15,415 nucleotides of DNA from contig CAZLTY010000098.1 in the NCBI GenBank assembly GCA_964562575.1, positions 1 through 15,415 of the forward strand. The letters run 5' to 3'. Source of the DNA: SG8-4 sp964562575 (lineage in GTDB: Bacteria; Planctomycetota; Phycisphaerae; Sedimentisphaerales; Anaerobacaceae). Below are positions 1-7,573 of the stretch, piece by piece; the stretch's first letter is position 1, and every line of letters starts with the position of its first letter. The notes beneath the pieces are model-generated. The model was not told where the DNA came from and made no database searches. It was given only the letters and a program-made list of their open reading frames with translations. Position numbers and translations under genes: made by a program.

Positions 1-1355
1 CGGCGTGGACCTTTGTCGACCAGTTGCGCAAACAATATGAAGTCGAAACGGTCGCCACGGACACGAACGACATAAATGACGTCGACATTCTGCTGGTCAT
101 TCATCCCAAGGGTTTGTCTGAACCGACCATGTTCGCAATAGACCAGTTTGTACTCAAGGGAGGCAGGACGATCGTATGCGTCGATCCCCATTGTTTCATG
201 GACCGCCCGCCACAGGGCATGCAAATGCAGATGCAGATGCAGCATTCGAGCAAATCCGAGTTGAACCAGCTTCTGAAGACGTGGGGTCTTGAGATGCCCG
301 AGAGCACCTTTGCCGGTGACAGAAATCTGGCGTTGAAGGCCTCGATGCGCGCCAACCAAAGACCTGACACCATCATCGGTTATCTCGGCCTGACGCCGGA
401 AGGCAATTGTTTCTCCAAGGATCACGTGGTCACCGCCGAGCTCAATAATGTGAGGTTTCTGTTCTCCGGCGTGCTCAATGAGGTCGCAGGCTCGAATGAC
501 CCCAACGATGCAAGCCCTGCCGTCGTGCGGACACCTCTTGTCACAACGAGTAGCAGGGGCAACACATTTACGATAGGCGGCCCGTACGAGCTGATGTTCC
601 TCGACGGCCCGGGCCTGATGAAGAAATTCGTCGACGGCAGCAAGTCCGTCTCGATGGGCTATCTGGTGACCGGGCGCCTCAAGAGCAGCTTCCCCGACGG
701 TATCGAGGTGGACAGCGAATCTCCAGATCCGAACGATCCCAACGAGACCGTGACTACGACCGCACAGGTCACGGGCTTGACCACAGCCGAGGAAGATTGC
801 GCGGTTGTCGTCTTTTCCGACGTCGATTTCATAAGCGATGCGATAGCCTACCAGACTTCTTTCTTCGGCAAGATGGTAGTCGGGGACAACAGCGCGTTGA
901 TGGTGAACACTATCGAAGACTTGAGCGGTTCGAGCGATTTGGTTTCGATTCGATCGAGAGGCAACTTCAAGCGGCCGTTCACCGTGGTCGACGAGATTGA
1001 AAAACGGGCCGAGGCGGAGACCGCCGCGGAGGTCGAGAAGATCAACCTCCAGATCGCAAGCTTCCAGGGCGAACTGCAGAACATCCTCACTACCGCCAAG
1101 AAGGGAGAGGAAGAGGTGATCGGAAGCACGATTGTGCAAAAGAAGAAGGTGCTTGAGTTGAAGATCCGTGACGCCCAGCGCCAGTTGCGCCAGGTAAAGA
1201 TGACCAGACGCGAGCGGATCGAGCAATTGGGCAACAAACTTCGCCAGGCTAATATGCTCGGCGCGCCAATGGTCATACTGGCTATTGCAATCGTGTTGGG
1301 CCTGCGTCGAGGCGTGAGGAAGAGACATTATATTAGTCATGCGAGCGATGCGTGA
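1..1355 (+). CDS. GldG-family ABC transport auxiliary protein, 5' truncated by window edge
   Basis: This is the C-terminal ~450 residues of a GldG/ABC-transporter auxiliary protein (ABC_transp_aux family), predicted to be the large extracytoplasmic subunit beside an ABC-2-type permease. The frame is open from base 3, and the residues before the first possible start (TTG at 24) continue the domain, so the real start lies upstream of the window. Visible are the family core with 'DVDILLVIHPKGLSE' followed by 'GGRTIVCVDPH', a later 'YLVTGRL' region, a charged probable coiled coil of about 85 residues (about 330-415 counted from the TTG), and one C-terminal membrane helix ('MVILAIAIVLGL') ending in a basic tail. 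A hexanucleotide repeat encodes MQMQMQMQ. The DUF4340 gene downstream is the usual partner of this family. The transported substrate is unknown; a role in gliding, as in Bacteroidota GldG, should not be assumed. Confidence 0.85.
   Translation, partial: AWTFVDQLRKQYEVETVATDTNDINDVDILLVIHPKGLSEPTMFAIDQFVLKGGRTIVCVDPHCFMDRPPQGMQMQMQMQHSSKSELNQLLKTWGLEMPESTFAGDRNLALKASMRANQRPDTIIGYLGLTPEGNCFSKDHVVTAELNNVRFLFSGVLNEVAGSNDPNDASPAVVRTPLVTTSSRGNTFTIGGPYELMFLDGPGLMKKFVDGSKSVSMGYLVTGRLKSSFPDGIEVDSESPDPNDPNETVTTTAQVTGLTTAEEDCAVVVFSDVDFISDAIAYQTSFFGKMVVGDNSALMVNTIEDLSGSSDLVSIRSRGNFKRPFTVVDEIEKRAEAETAAEVEKINLQIASFQGELQNILTTAKKGEEEVIGSTIVQKKKVLELKIRDAQRQLRQVKMTRRERIEQLGNKLRQANMLGAPMVILAIAIVLGLRRGVRKRHYISHASDA
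219..242 (+). repeat. Hexanucleotide tandem repeat (ATGCAR x4) inside the GldG-family gene
   Basis: Four consecutive 6-bp units, ATGCAA then ATGCAG three times, encode Met-Gln four times. The unit length is a multiple of three, so gain or loss of units would not break the frame. Confidence 0.8.
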
Positions 1356-1360
1356 GAAGA

Positions 1361-1490
1361 AAGCACGAAACACGAAACTCTGAATCCGAAACAAATTCAA
1401 ATGACAGAAATCCAAAATTCCAAACGTCTGGGTCATTCGGTAATTCGAGCTCTGATTGTTTCGAGAGTCCATCTTCGAATTTCTGGTTTG
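1361..1490. repeat. Intergenic AT-rich element with inverted repeats, candidate dispersed repeat
   Basis: Most of the 159-bp gap between the GldG-family and DUF4340 genes is non-coding sequence unlike its neighbours. It begins with a tandem CACGAAA (1364-1370 and 1371-1377). It also has two nested imperfect inverted pairs: CCGAAACAA (1386-1394) with TTGTTTCG (1456-1463), and AATGAC (1400-1405) with GTCATT (1432-1437). It is built from variants of 'CGAAA', 'AATTC' and 'TCGAATT'. From memory, very similar intergenic sequence recurs in planctomycete and related draft genomes; I could not verify this. It could be a dispersed miniature element, or simply a structured leader of the next gene. Confidence 0.5.
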
Positions 1491-1514
1491 AACAATAGAT
1501 CGGGGAGCTTATAG

Positions 1515-2675
1515 ATGAGTAACAAGAAACTTACGATATTGGCTGCTGTTGCCGGTGTTATGGTGTTGTGGGCTGTGGTGCAGTCTCGTCTCGCGAACAG
1601 ACAGACGATACGGACAGATGAGCCGGCCTACCTTATCCAAGGTTTGGATCCGGCCGGAATCGGAGCCATTGTCTTAGGCAAGGGTGACGACGCGGTGACG
1701 CTTAAGCGCCGGGGTAATAGCTTCGTTCTCGAGACCAAGGACAACTACCCTGCCAAGACAAGTGAGGTCAATAGCCTCATCTCCAAATGCCTGGAAATCA
1801 AGACCGCGCAGCTCATTACTAAGGATTCGAAGAACCACGAGGACCTTGAAGTGACCGAGGACAAGGCGCGCACGGTAGTGAAGTTCATGACGCCCGATCC
1901 GAATTCGAAGGTGCTCGCCGGCATCGTTGTGGGCAAGACCGAAGAGCTTGGCAAGGGTACGTATGTAAGGCTGCTCTCAGACAACAACGCCGTTAGTGAC
2001 AGAGTGCTGGCCGCACCTGACGTTCCCTGGATCACTGAAGATGCGACCAGTTACATCGAGCAGGAACTCATCTCGGCAGAGAGCGACGAAATCGTCTCGG
2101 CGACGGTCGCCTTGCCAGACGGCCAGTACACACTGAAGAAAGCCGGCGACAGCGACGACATTGTGCTGGCCGAAACGCCGGCAGGCAAGAAGCTCAAGAG
2201 CAGCGACGGTCGGAGCGTCCTGACTGCCTTGACGAGTCTGAGGTTTGACGATGTCAAGAGAAAGCCGGCGGATATGACTTTTGACAGACAGTACGTCTGC
2301 AAACTCAAGGATTCGACCGAGTATACACTAAGCATAGCCAAGCAGGAGGAAAAGACATACATCGCCTGTGCGGCAAACTTCACCGATACTTCCGCCGTTA
2401 CAAAGGGCGCCGACGTCGAATCCGAAGAAGAGCTCAAAGCCAAGGAAGCCAAGCTGCTCGCTCGGGACGCGGCACAGAAATTCACGGCGAAGCATCAGGG
2501 GTGGGTTTATGAGATCGCCGACTACAAGGCCAACAACCTGACCAAAGAACTCGCGGATTTGCTCGAAGACGCTGAGCCCGCGGAAGAAGGCGATGCCGTC
2601 AGTCCCAATGACGTGATGCCTGATCTTATCAATGCGCCGCTGAGTCTGGATCCCAACGCTAGCAAGATCGAATAA
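1515..2675 (+). CDS. DUF4340 domain-containing protein
   Basis: A 386-residue protein of the DUF4340 family, whose members are encoded next to GldG-type ABC transporter components and are predicted to act at the outer face of the membrane. Residues about 5-24 form a hydrophobic N-terminal anchor or uncleaved signal. The rest shows the family's repeated pattern: 'LIQGLDPAGIGAIVLGKGDDAVTLKRRGN', a 'YPAKTSEVNSLI' segment, and later 'VPWITEDATSYIEQEL', with a second related module from about residue 190. The C-terminal 60 residues are acidic and probably disordered, ending in a 'DPN' motif. The ATG at 1515 has GGGGAG at 1502-1507. The next gene starts 9 bp after the stop, so the two are probably co-transcribed. 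The molecular function is unknown. Confidence 0.85.
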   Translation: MSNKKLTILAAVAGVMVLWAVVQSRLANRQTIRTDEPAYLIQGLDPAGIGAIVLGKGDDAVTLKRRGNSFVLETKDNYPAKTSEVNSLISKCLEIKTAQLITKDSKNHEDLEVTEDKARTVVKFMTPDPNSKVLAGIVVGKTEELGKGTYVRLLSDNNAVSDRVLAAPDVPWITEDATSYIEQELISAESDEIVSATVALPDGQYTLKKAGDSDDIVLAETPAGKKLKSSDGRSVLTALTSLRFDDVKRKPADMTFDRQYVCKLKDSTEYTLSIAKQEEKTYIACAANFTDTSAVTKGADVESEEELKAKEAKLLARDAAQKFTAKHQGWVYEIADYKANNLTKELADLLEDAEPAEEGDAVSPNDVMPDLINAPLSLDPNASKIE

Positions 2676-2678
2676 GGA
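2674..2678 (+). promoter_or_regulatory. Ribosome binding site AAGGA overlapping the DUF4340 stop codon
   Basis: AAGGA lies 6 nt before the ATG at 2685 and shares two bases with the TAA of the preceding gene. It selects ATG 2685 over the TTG at 2679, which would sit directly on the site. Confidence 0.6.
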
Positions 2679-2684
2679 TTGTTT

Positions 2685-3926
2685 ATGAACACTCCCAATC
2701 ACACGCACAATCGTTGTATCCTCAGTCTCATGTTGTTCGCTGCGGTATTGCTGCCGTCGCGATGCTCACTTGGCGCCGCAGTGCGCGGAGGCCCGGAGTT
2801 CATTACCCATCGTATCGGCAAGTTCAGAAGCGAGGCCTGCAGCGTTGGGGACTTCAACAACGACGGCAAGCTCGATATCGTTGCGAGCCCGTACTGGTAT
2901 GAAGCTCCCGACTGGAAGCCGCACCAGTTCGCATCCCTTGAGGGCAAGGTCGATGAGAAGGGCAAGACCCACACCGTCGATGAAAAGGGCATAGGCTACT
3001 GGGACGATTTCATGAATCTGCCGCTCGACGTTGACAGCGACGGTCTTCTCGATGTAGTGACGTGTTCGTGGTTCAGCAAGCAGATCGACTGGTACCGGAA
3101 CACCGGCTCGAAGGGTGGACAGTGGCCGCTGATCCTCGGCGAGAAGAACGGCAACTACGAGTGCGGCGATCTCTGGGATATCGATGGTGACGGCAAGAAA
3201 CTCGAGATACTGGCCCACACCAAAGACACCAAGTGGTACGAAGCCGGCTTCAAAGCTGACGGCAAGCGGGGATTGATCAGGCACAACGTGTCGGAGAATC
3301 AGAGGCTCTTTGGCGGAGGCGTCGGCGACGTTAACGGTGACGGCCGTCCCGATATCATCAGGCCGGACGCATGGTACGAGGGGCCGGCCGATCCGCGAAA
3401 AGGCTTATGGAAGGAGCATCCCCTGGCGGTCGGAAGCCTTACTGAGGGCAAGGCCGAGCATACGCCTCAGATATGGGTCTACGACGTTGACGCCGACGGA
3501 CTGAACGATATCGTGACCAGCTCGGCACACGCACACGGAATCTTCTGGTATGGGCAAAAACGAGAGGCCGAACAGATATCGTGGAAACAACACGTGATCG
3601 ACAAATCCTGGTCCCAGGTTCACAGCATAACACTGGCCGACATGGACAACGACGGCGACCTTGACCTCTTTACGGGAAAACGGTTCTTCGCTCACAACGG
3701 CAACGATCCGGACGCCCATGCTCCTCTCGGCATTTACTGGTATGAACTCAGACGCGGCGCCTCGGTGCGCTGGAGAAAACACGTCATCTCCCTCGGAGAG
3801 CACATCAGCCCAAGCCTGAGCATCCCCGTAGTAGATCTCGACGGTGACGGAGATCTCGACATCGTTGTCACAGGCAAATGGGGCGGTCCGGTCTATCTTG
3901 AGAATACTGCTAAGCAGGACCAATAA
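2685..3926 (+). CDS. Secreted FG-GAP/VCBS repeat beta-propeller protein
   Basis: This 413-residue protein has an N-terminal signal peptide (hydrophobic core about residues 12-24) and seven calcium-binding-type Asp-rich loops: DFNNDG 56-61, DVDSDG 115-120, DIDGDG 165-170, DVNGDG 215-220, DVDADG 267-272, DMDNDG 319-324 and DLDGDG 384-389. They are spaced 50-65 residues apart, as expected for a seven-bladed FG-GAP propeller filling the whole chain. The part around 'GDLDLFTGKRFFAHNG' resembles a subgroup common in Planctomycetota, Verrucomicrobiota and Acidobacteriota. 'PSRC' at 24-27 is not a proper lipobox because of Arg at -1, so lipidation is unlikely. No catalytic motif is visible; ligand or protein binding is the best guess. 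The gene is tightly linked to DUF4340 upstream. Confidence 0.85.
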   Translation: MNTPNHTHNRCILSLMLFAAVLLPSRCSLGAAVRGGPEFITHRIGKFRSEACSVGDFNNDGKLDIVASPYWYEAPDWKPHQFASLEGKVDEKGKTHTVDEKGIGYWDDFMNLPLDVDSDGLLDVVTCSWFSKQIDWYRNTGSKGGQWPLILGEKNGNYECGDLWDIDGDGKKLEILAHTKDTKWYEAGFKADGKRGLIRHNVSENQRLFGGGVGDVNGDGRPDIIRPDAWYEGPADPRKGLWKEHPLAVGSLTEGKAEHTPQIWVYDVDADGLNDIVTSSAHAHGIFWYGQKREAEQISWKQHVIDKSWSQVHSITLADMDNDGDLDLFTGKRFFAHNGNDPDAHAPLGIYWYELRRGASVRWRKHVISLGEHISPSLSIPVVDLDGDGDLDIVVTGKWGGPVYLENTAKQDQ

Positions 3927-3961
3927 CAAGACAACAGGGCCCTATCACCGCAGCTTTTTCA

Positions 3962-3989
3962 TTGACTTGCCGCCACCGTCCGGTATAAT
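3962..3989 (+). promoter_or_regulatory. Near-consensus sigma70 promoter upstream of the prepilin gene
   Basis: TTGACT (3962-3967, five of six consensus bases) and TATAAT (3984-3989, perfect) are separated by 16 bp. Transcription would begin near 3996, giving a leader of about 45 nt before the ATG at 4042. The prepilin gene therefore probably has its own promoter, independent of the DUF4340/FG-GAP transcript. Confidence 0.7.
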
Positions 3990-4041
3990 AGTTGTGTATT
4001 GTCTTTCATCAATTCATTTGAAGGAAAGGTGGAATGTGACT

Positions 4042-4731
4042 ATGCGCAAGCTGCGAGGATTTACGTTGATCGAACTGCTGGTGGTGATCGCCATCATTGC
4101 GCTTCTGCTGGCAATACTGATGCCCGCACTTCAGAGGGTCAAGAAGCAGGCCCAGGGTGTCGTCTGCCAGAACAATCTCAAGTCGACAGGCACGGCGGCC
4201 TTCATGTATGCCGAGGAGTACGACCAGTTTGTTCCCCGCGGCCTTGCCGGCGGTACGGGCAGGTCCTGGTTCCAACTCTTCATGCCCCTTCTGGCCCAGA
4301 AGCCCATAGGCAACGATTATCGAAACGTTGAGATCTATCGCTGTCCGACCTACCCCGACAAAGAGCAGACCGTGTGCTACGTCGTCAACGGCTGGGAGTT
4401 CGACCACGACAAAGATATGACCGGAAGCGAGATATTGCTACCGTCGAAGCTGAGCGAATGCGAGCAGCCGTCATTCACGATTTTCCTCGCCGATAACGAG
4501 GACGGCCCCTGGCGCCACATCATCAGAAAGGCCAATGACGACGGACACAATCGCTGCGACGTATGGGCCCCACAACATCTGCCCGGTCGTGACGAAATAG
4601 ACGTAACCAGAGGCAGGCGGGTCGCCCAGGCTCGCCACAGAAACGGAGCCAATTGTCTTTTCCTCGACTGGCACGTCGAATTGATAGACACCGAGGATCA
4701 CACTATCGACCTGTGGAGATTCGATAAATAA
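4042..4731 (+). CDS. Prepilin-type N-terminal cleavage/methylation domain protein (pseudopilin)
   Basis: A 229-residue type IV pilin/type II secretion-like pseudopilin. The N-terminus 'MRKLRGFTLIELL' is a classic prepilin signal: a short basic leader, prepilin peptidase cleavage after Gly6, Phe as the methylated first residue and Glu at +5, followed by the hydrophobic helix to about residue 28. The body has the conserved 'CQNNLKSTG' soon after the helix, a 'YRCPTYP' segment and a C-terminal 'RHRNGANCLFLDWH', close to the H-x9-D-G/W-H ending of planctomycete prepilin-like proteins. The frame is open back to 3844, but the purine-rich AGGAAAGGTGG at 4022-4032 and the leader sequence fix the start at ATG 4042; GTG 4036 is a weaker alternative. 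Planctomycetes carry many such orphan genes, so the role (pilus, secretion pseudopilus or surface protein) is open. Confidence 0.88.
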   Translation: MRKLRGFTLIELLVVIAIIALLLAILMPALQRVKKQAQGVVCQNNLKSTGTAAFMYAEEYDQFVPRGLAGGTGRSWFQLFMPLLAQKPIGNDYRNVEIYRCPTYPDKEQTVCYVVNGWEFDHDKDMTGSEILLPSKLSECEQPSFTIFLADNEDGPWRHIIRKANDDGHNRCDVWAPQHLPGRDEIDVTRGRRVAQARHRNGANCLFLDWHVELIDTEDHTIDLWRFDK

Positions 4732-4851
4732 CGTATTGACCGACTCGAAGCGGCCCCGATACACCCCCACCGGTGAGAAGGCTCGCATGCATGACAGGCC
4801 GGTTCGCTCCTGTTTCGTGTAGAACAAGCACAATTCTTGCACCAAAGGCGC

Positions 4852-4880
4852 TTGAAAAAGTGATCCATTTGCCTTCTAAT
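4852..4880 (+). promoter_or_regulatory. Candidate sigma70 promoter for the sulfatase-led gene group
   Basis: TTGAAA (4852-4857) and TCTAAT (4875-4880) are separated by 17 bp, each matching five of six consensus bases. It would give a leader of roughly 140 nt before the ATG at 5027. It is the best match found in this gap, but such matches occur by chance. Confidence 0.35.
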
Positions 4881-5014
4881 TACCCTGAGCCGCACGATTA
4901 CCTGCGGCGTCGAAGAAATTTTGTATTGCGCCGCCCACGGAACCGAGCAGCTCTGAATTGGGCCGCAGTTCCAATGGTCGATGCCAGACGGACTTCTTTT
5001 TGTAAGATATTTTT

Positions 5015-5021
5015 GAGGTGG
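5015..5021 (+). promoter_or_regulatory. Ribosome binding site GAGGTGG deciding the sulfatase start
   Basis: GAGGTGG ends 5 nt before ATG 5027. The in-frame GTG at 5018 lies inside this site, so ATG 5027 is the better start. Confidence 0.6.
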
Positions 5022-5026
5022 ACACT

Positions 5027-6475
5027 ATGAAAGAGCACAACTCCAGAAGACAGTTCTTGCGCACGGCAGCAATCGGAGCAGCTTCGGCAACGCTGACGTC
5101 CCAGTTGTCACGGGCTGCGCATTCTACCGGAAAACCGCCTTTTGAAAAACCCAACCTTGTCTTTATCTTCGCCGACCAGTGGCGGGTTCAATCGATCGGC
5201 TATGCGGGCAACTCGGATGTGAAGACGCCGCAGCTCGACAAACTGGCGAGTCAGAGCATCAATTTCACCAACGCCGTGTCGGGTTGTCCGGTGTGCAGCC
5301 CCTATCGAGCCAGCCTTCTCACTGGCCAATACTGGCTCACACACGGCATCTTTTACAATGACAAGCCTTTGGACCCAGAAGCAACAACAATCGGCAAGGT
5401 CTACGGCAAGGCCGGTTACGAGACTGGTTACATTGGCAAGTGGCATATAGACGGTCACGGCAGAACATCATTTATCCCCAGGGCCAGAAGGCAGGGCTTC
5501 GATTTCTGGAAGGTCCTCGAATGCACACATAATTACAACAAGTCACTCTACTACGGCGACACCGACGTCAAAAGATATTGGGATGGTTACGATGCCATAG
5601 CCCAGACTCGCGAAGCTCAGAAATACGTCCGAGAGCATGCGAACAAATCCCCCTTTGTTCTCTTCATGTCGTGGGGGCCACCCCACGCCCCGTATCAGAC
5701 TGCGCCCGAGAAGTATCGCAAGATGTTCGGTGATCCCGAAAGAATCGTTCTGCCTCCCAACGTTCCGAATTCATTGAGGAAGAAGGCGAAGCAGGAGCTG
5801 GCCGGTTATTATGCCCACATCGCGGCATTGGACGATTGCATCGGAGATATGCTTGGGACAATAAAGAGATGCGGCATCGAAGATAACACAATCTTTGTCT
5901 TCACTTCCGATCACGGTGACATGCTGTATTCTCACAATATGACAAAGAAACAGAAGCCCTGGGAAGAATCGATCCGGGTCCCATTCTTGGTCCGCTATCC
6001 CAAAGCGCATGGCAAAAAGGGTAAAGAGATCGACATGCCGATAAACACGCCTGATATCATGCCGACCCTGCTCGGCCTGAGCGGAATCGACATCCCAAAA
6101 TCGGTCGAGGGCAAAGATTTCTCTGGCGTCATCAGAGGCTCGCAACCGCCGGACAACGACGCGGCTTTGATTTCGTGTCCCGTACCATTCCACCAATGGA
6201 GTTACAGCAGAGGCGGACGCGAGTACCGCGGCGTCCGAACGCGACGCTACACGTACACGCGCGATCTTAACGGTCCCTGGCTGCTCTACGACAACAAGAT
6301 GGACCCGCACCAACTGAGAAACCTTTGCAACAATCCGGAATATGCACAAGTCCAACAAGGTCTGGAGAAGATGCTGGCGCAAAAACTCAAGGAAACAAAC
6401 GATAAGTTTCTGCCGGGTGCGGAATACATGGCCATGTGGAATTACACGTGGGACGGAAGCGATGGCCGCAAGTAG
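5027..6475 (+). CDS. Tat-exported sulfatase (S1 family, formylglycine type)
   Basis: A 482-residue sulfatase that would hydrolyse sulfate esters outside the cytoplasm. The N-terminus has a twin-arginine signal, 'SRRQFLR' at residues 6-12, followed by an Ala-rich hydrophobic stretch. The alkaline-phosphatase-like core begins at 'PNLVFIFADQ', with metal ligand Asp50. The signature is C-S-P-Y-R starting at Cys90, the residue converted to formylglycine, followed by 'ASLLTGQ'. Other active-site motifs are GKWH at 137-140 and SDHGD at 294-298. The 'ADQ' in place of 'DDQ' and 'SDHGDM' resemble the choline-sulfatase-like branch of the family more than arylsulfatase A, but the substrate cannot be read from this. 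The DUF6807 gene follows after 34 bp. Cys-type sulfatases need FGE or anSME for maturation; neither is in the window. Confidence 0.92.
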   Translation: MKEHNSRRQFLRTAAIGAASATLTSQLSRAAHSTGKPPFEKPNLVFIFADQWRVQSIGYAGNSDVKTPQLDKLASQSINFTNAVSGCPVCSPYRASLLTGQYWLTHGIFYNDKPLDPEATTIGKVYGKAGYETGYIGKWHIDGHGRTSFIPRARRQGFDFWKVLECTHNYNKSLYYGDTDVKRYWDGYDAIAQTREAQKYVREHANKSPFVLFMSWGPPHAPYQTAPEKYRKMFGDPERIVLPPNVPNSLRKKAKQELAGYYAHIAALDDCIGDMLGTIKRCGIEDNTIFVFTSDHGDMLYSHNMTKKQKPWEESIRVPFLVRYPKAHGKKGKEIDMPINTPDIMPTLLGLSGIDIPKSVEGKDFSGVIRGSQPPDNDAALISCPVPFHQWSYSRGGREYRGVRTRRYTYTRDLNGPWLLYDNKMDPHQLRNLCNNPEYAQVQQGLEKMLAQKLKETNDKFLPGAEYMAMWNYTWDGSDGRK

Positions 6476-6509
6476 GCTTCCGCCAATACAACTGAAAGGA
6501 AGGACCGCT

Positions 6510-7475
6510 ATGAGAACATACAGAAGTGCCGCTATCGCTCTCTTGTTGATTGCCATCTTTGCAGGACCCAGCACGTCGTTTGCTGACGGCCCTGTAAGGG
6601 TCACAACCGAGGCGAATGTTGTCTCAATTCACGAGGGCTCGTCGCCGCTGCTCCGTTACGCGTATCGCAGCGTGCCCTACAAGCCCTGCATGCAGCAGTT
6701 ATTCACACCCAGTGGCGTCAATGTTTTGCGCGATTCGCCTGCTGACCACAAGCATCATCACGCCCTGATGTACGCCGTCAGTGTCGATGGCCTGAATTTC
6801 TGGGAAGAGCAGAAACTACCCGGGCGCCAGATGCACAAGGGTTTTAGCGACATGAGCGTCAGCACGCAAAACGGCGTACCACGCGGGGGCTTTACCGAGA
6901 AGCTCGACTGGATTAATCCGAAAACGGATGAGTTGCTGCTCAACGAATCGCGTACAATCACAGTTTCCGGGTTGGACGACTCGGCGGCCACGCTCTTGAG
7001 CTGGCAATCCAGCTTTACTGTGCCGCGGGGGAAAGACTCGGCGACTCTTTCCGGCTCACATTACTTCGGTCTCGGCATGCGTTTTGTCGAGACCATGGAT
7101 GCCGACCCTCAGATCCGCAATTCGAGCGGTCAGGCCGGTGAAATCGTACGCGGCAGTGAGCGGCTCGTTCGAGCAAAGTGGTGTGCACTAACTGCCAACG
7201 CCGACAGCAAACCTGTCACTGTTGCCATGTTCTGTCATCCGGACAATCTGCGTCATCCGACGCACTGGTTCACCATGGACAAACCTTTCGCATATCTCTC
7301 AGCCACGATGAACCTCTACAGAGAACCTCTTAAGATAGCATCGGACGAACCGCTGAGATTGCGATATGCCGTAGCTCTCTGGGACGGCTCGGTCGAAAAC
7401 AGCCTAATCGACCGGCTCTATCGCCGATGGGTCGATACCCTTGGGGGTAGTAAATTCCCGCGAGCAAAACCATAA
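6510..7475 (+). CDS. DUF6807 (so-called PmoA-like) secreted protein
   Basis: A 321-residue protein of the DUF6807 family. Databases sometimes label this family 'methane oxygenase PmoA', but it is not related to the methane monooxygenase subunit and its activity is unknown. Residues 1-25 form a signal peptide ending near 'SFA|DG'. The hallmark is the His-rich 'DHKHHHAL' at 79-86, followed by 'VDGLNFWEE', with 'YKPCMQQLFTPSG' before it. The start at ATG 6510 is chosen because GAAAGGAAGGA at 6494-6504 ends 5 nt upstream and a signal peptide follows; the frame is also open upstream inside the sulfatase gene, but that part is only its overlap shadow. Family members often sit beside Gfo/Idh/MocA and DUF1080 genes in planctomycete sugar loci, as here, which suggests a role in carbohydrate processing. 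Confidence 0.82.
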   Translation: MRTYRSAAIALLLIAIFAGPSTSFADGPVRVTTEANVVSIHEGSSPLLRYAYRSVPYKPCMQQLFTPSGVNVLRDSPADHKHHHALMYAVSVDGLNFWEEQKLPGRQMHKGFSDMSVSTQNGVPRGGFTEKLDWINPKTDELLLNESRTITVSGLDDSAATLLSWQSSFTVPRGKDSATLSGSHYFGLGMRFVETMDADPQIRNSSGQAGEIVRGSERLVRAKWCALTANADSKPVTVAMFCHPDNLRHPTHWFTMDKPFAYLSATMNLYREPLKIASDEPLRLRYAVALWDGSVENSLIDRLYRRWVDTLGGSKFPRAKP

Positions 7476-7573
7476 CATGTGATTGCAAAACCGCTTACCC
7501 ACCCAAGAACGGGAGTTTTCAATCAGGAGCACTGTAACTGAAATTCCATTCAAATTGAATCGAGGAGAAGGCT

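Larger units (their letters stand above)
4732..5026. other. Intergenic region between prepilin and sulfatase genes
   Basis: No coding sequence or RNA gene is recognisable in these 295 bp. They contain a candidate promoter (4852-4880) and a T-rich stretch (5004-5014) just before the sulfatase ribosome binding site. I saw no hairpin followed by a T-run that would serve as a terminator for the prepilin gene. Confidence 0.5.

Noticed and set aside
2748..2767. Possible lipobox ('PSRC') in the FG-GAP protein signal peptide
   Set aside because: Arg at the position before Cys is incompatible with the usual small residue, so a plain Sec signal is more likely.
3844..4041. Longer prepilin start inside the FG-GAP gene
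   Set aside because: The prepilin leader must be short and basic before the G|FTLIE cleavage site; the promoter and ribosome binding site also lie between 3962 and 4032.
4776..4805. ACCGG...CCGGT pair after the prepilin gene as a terminator
   Set aside because: The arms are only 5 bp with a loop of over 20 bases and no following T-run.
6510..7475. Methane monooxygenase subunit (PmoA) suggested by the common family name
   Set aside because: The protein is soluble and secreted, has no multiple membrane helices, and carries the DUF6807 'DHxHH' motif; the name is a database carry-over.
7548..7560. ATTCA-AAT-TGAAT inverted repeat upstream of the Gfo/Idh gene
   Set aside because: Five-base AT-rich arms next to the ribosome binding site are expected by chance in a 98-bp AT-richer gap; nothing else supports an operator.
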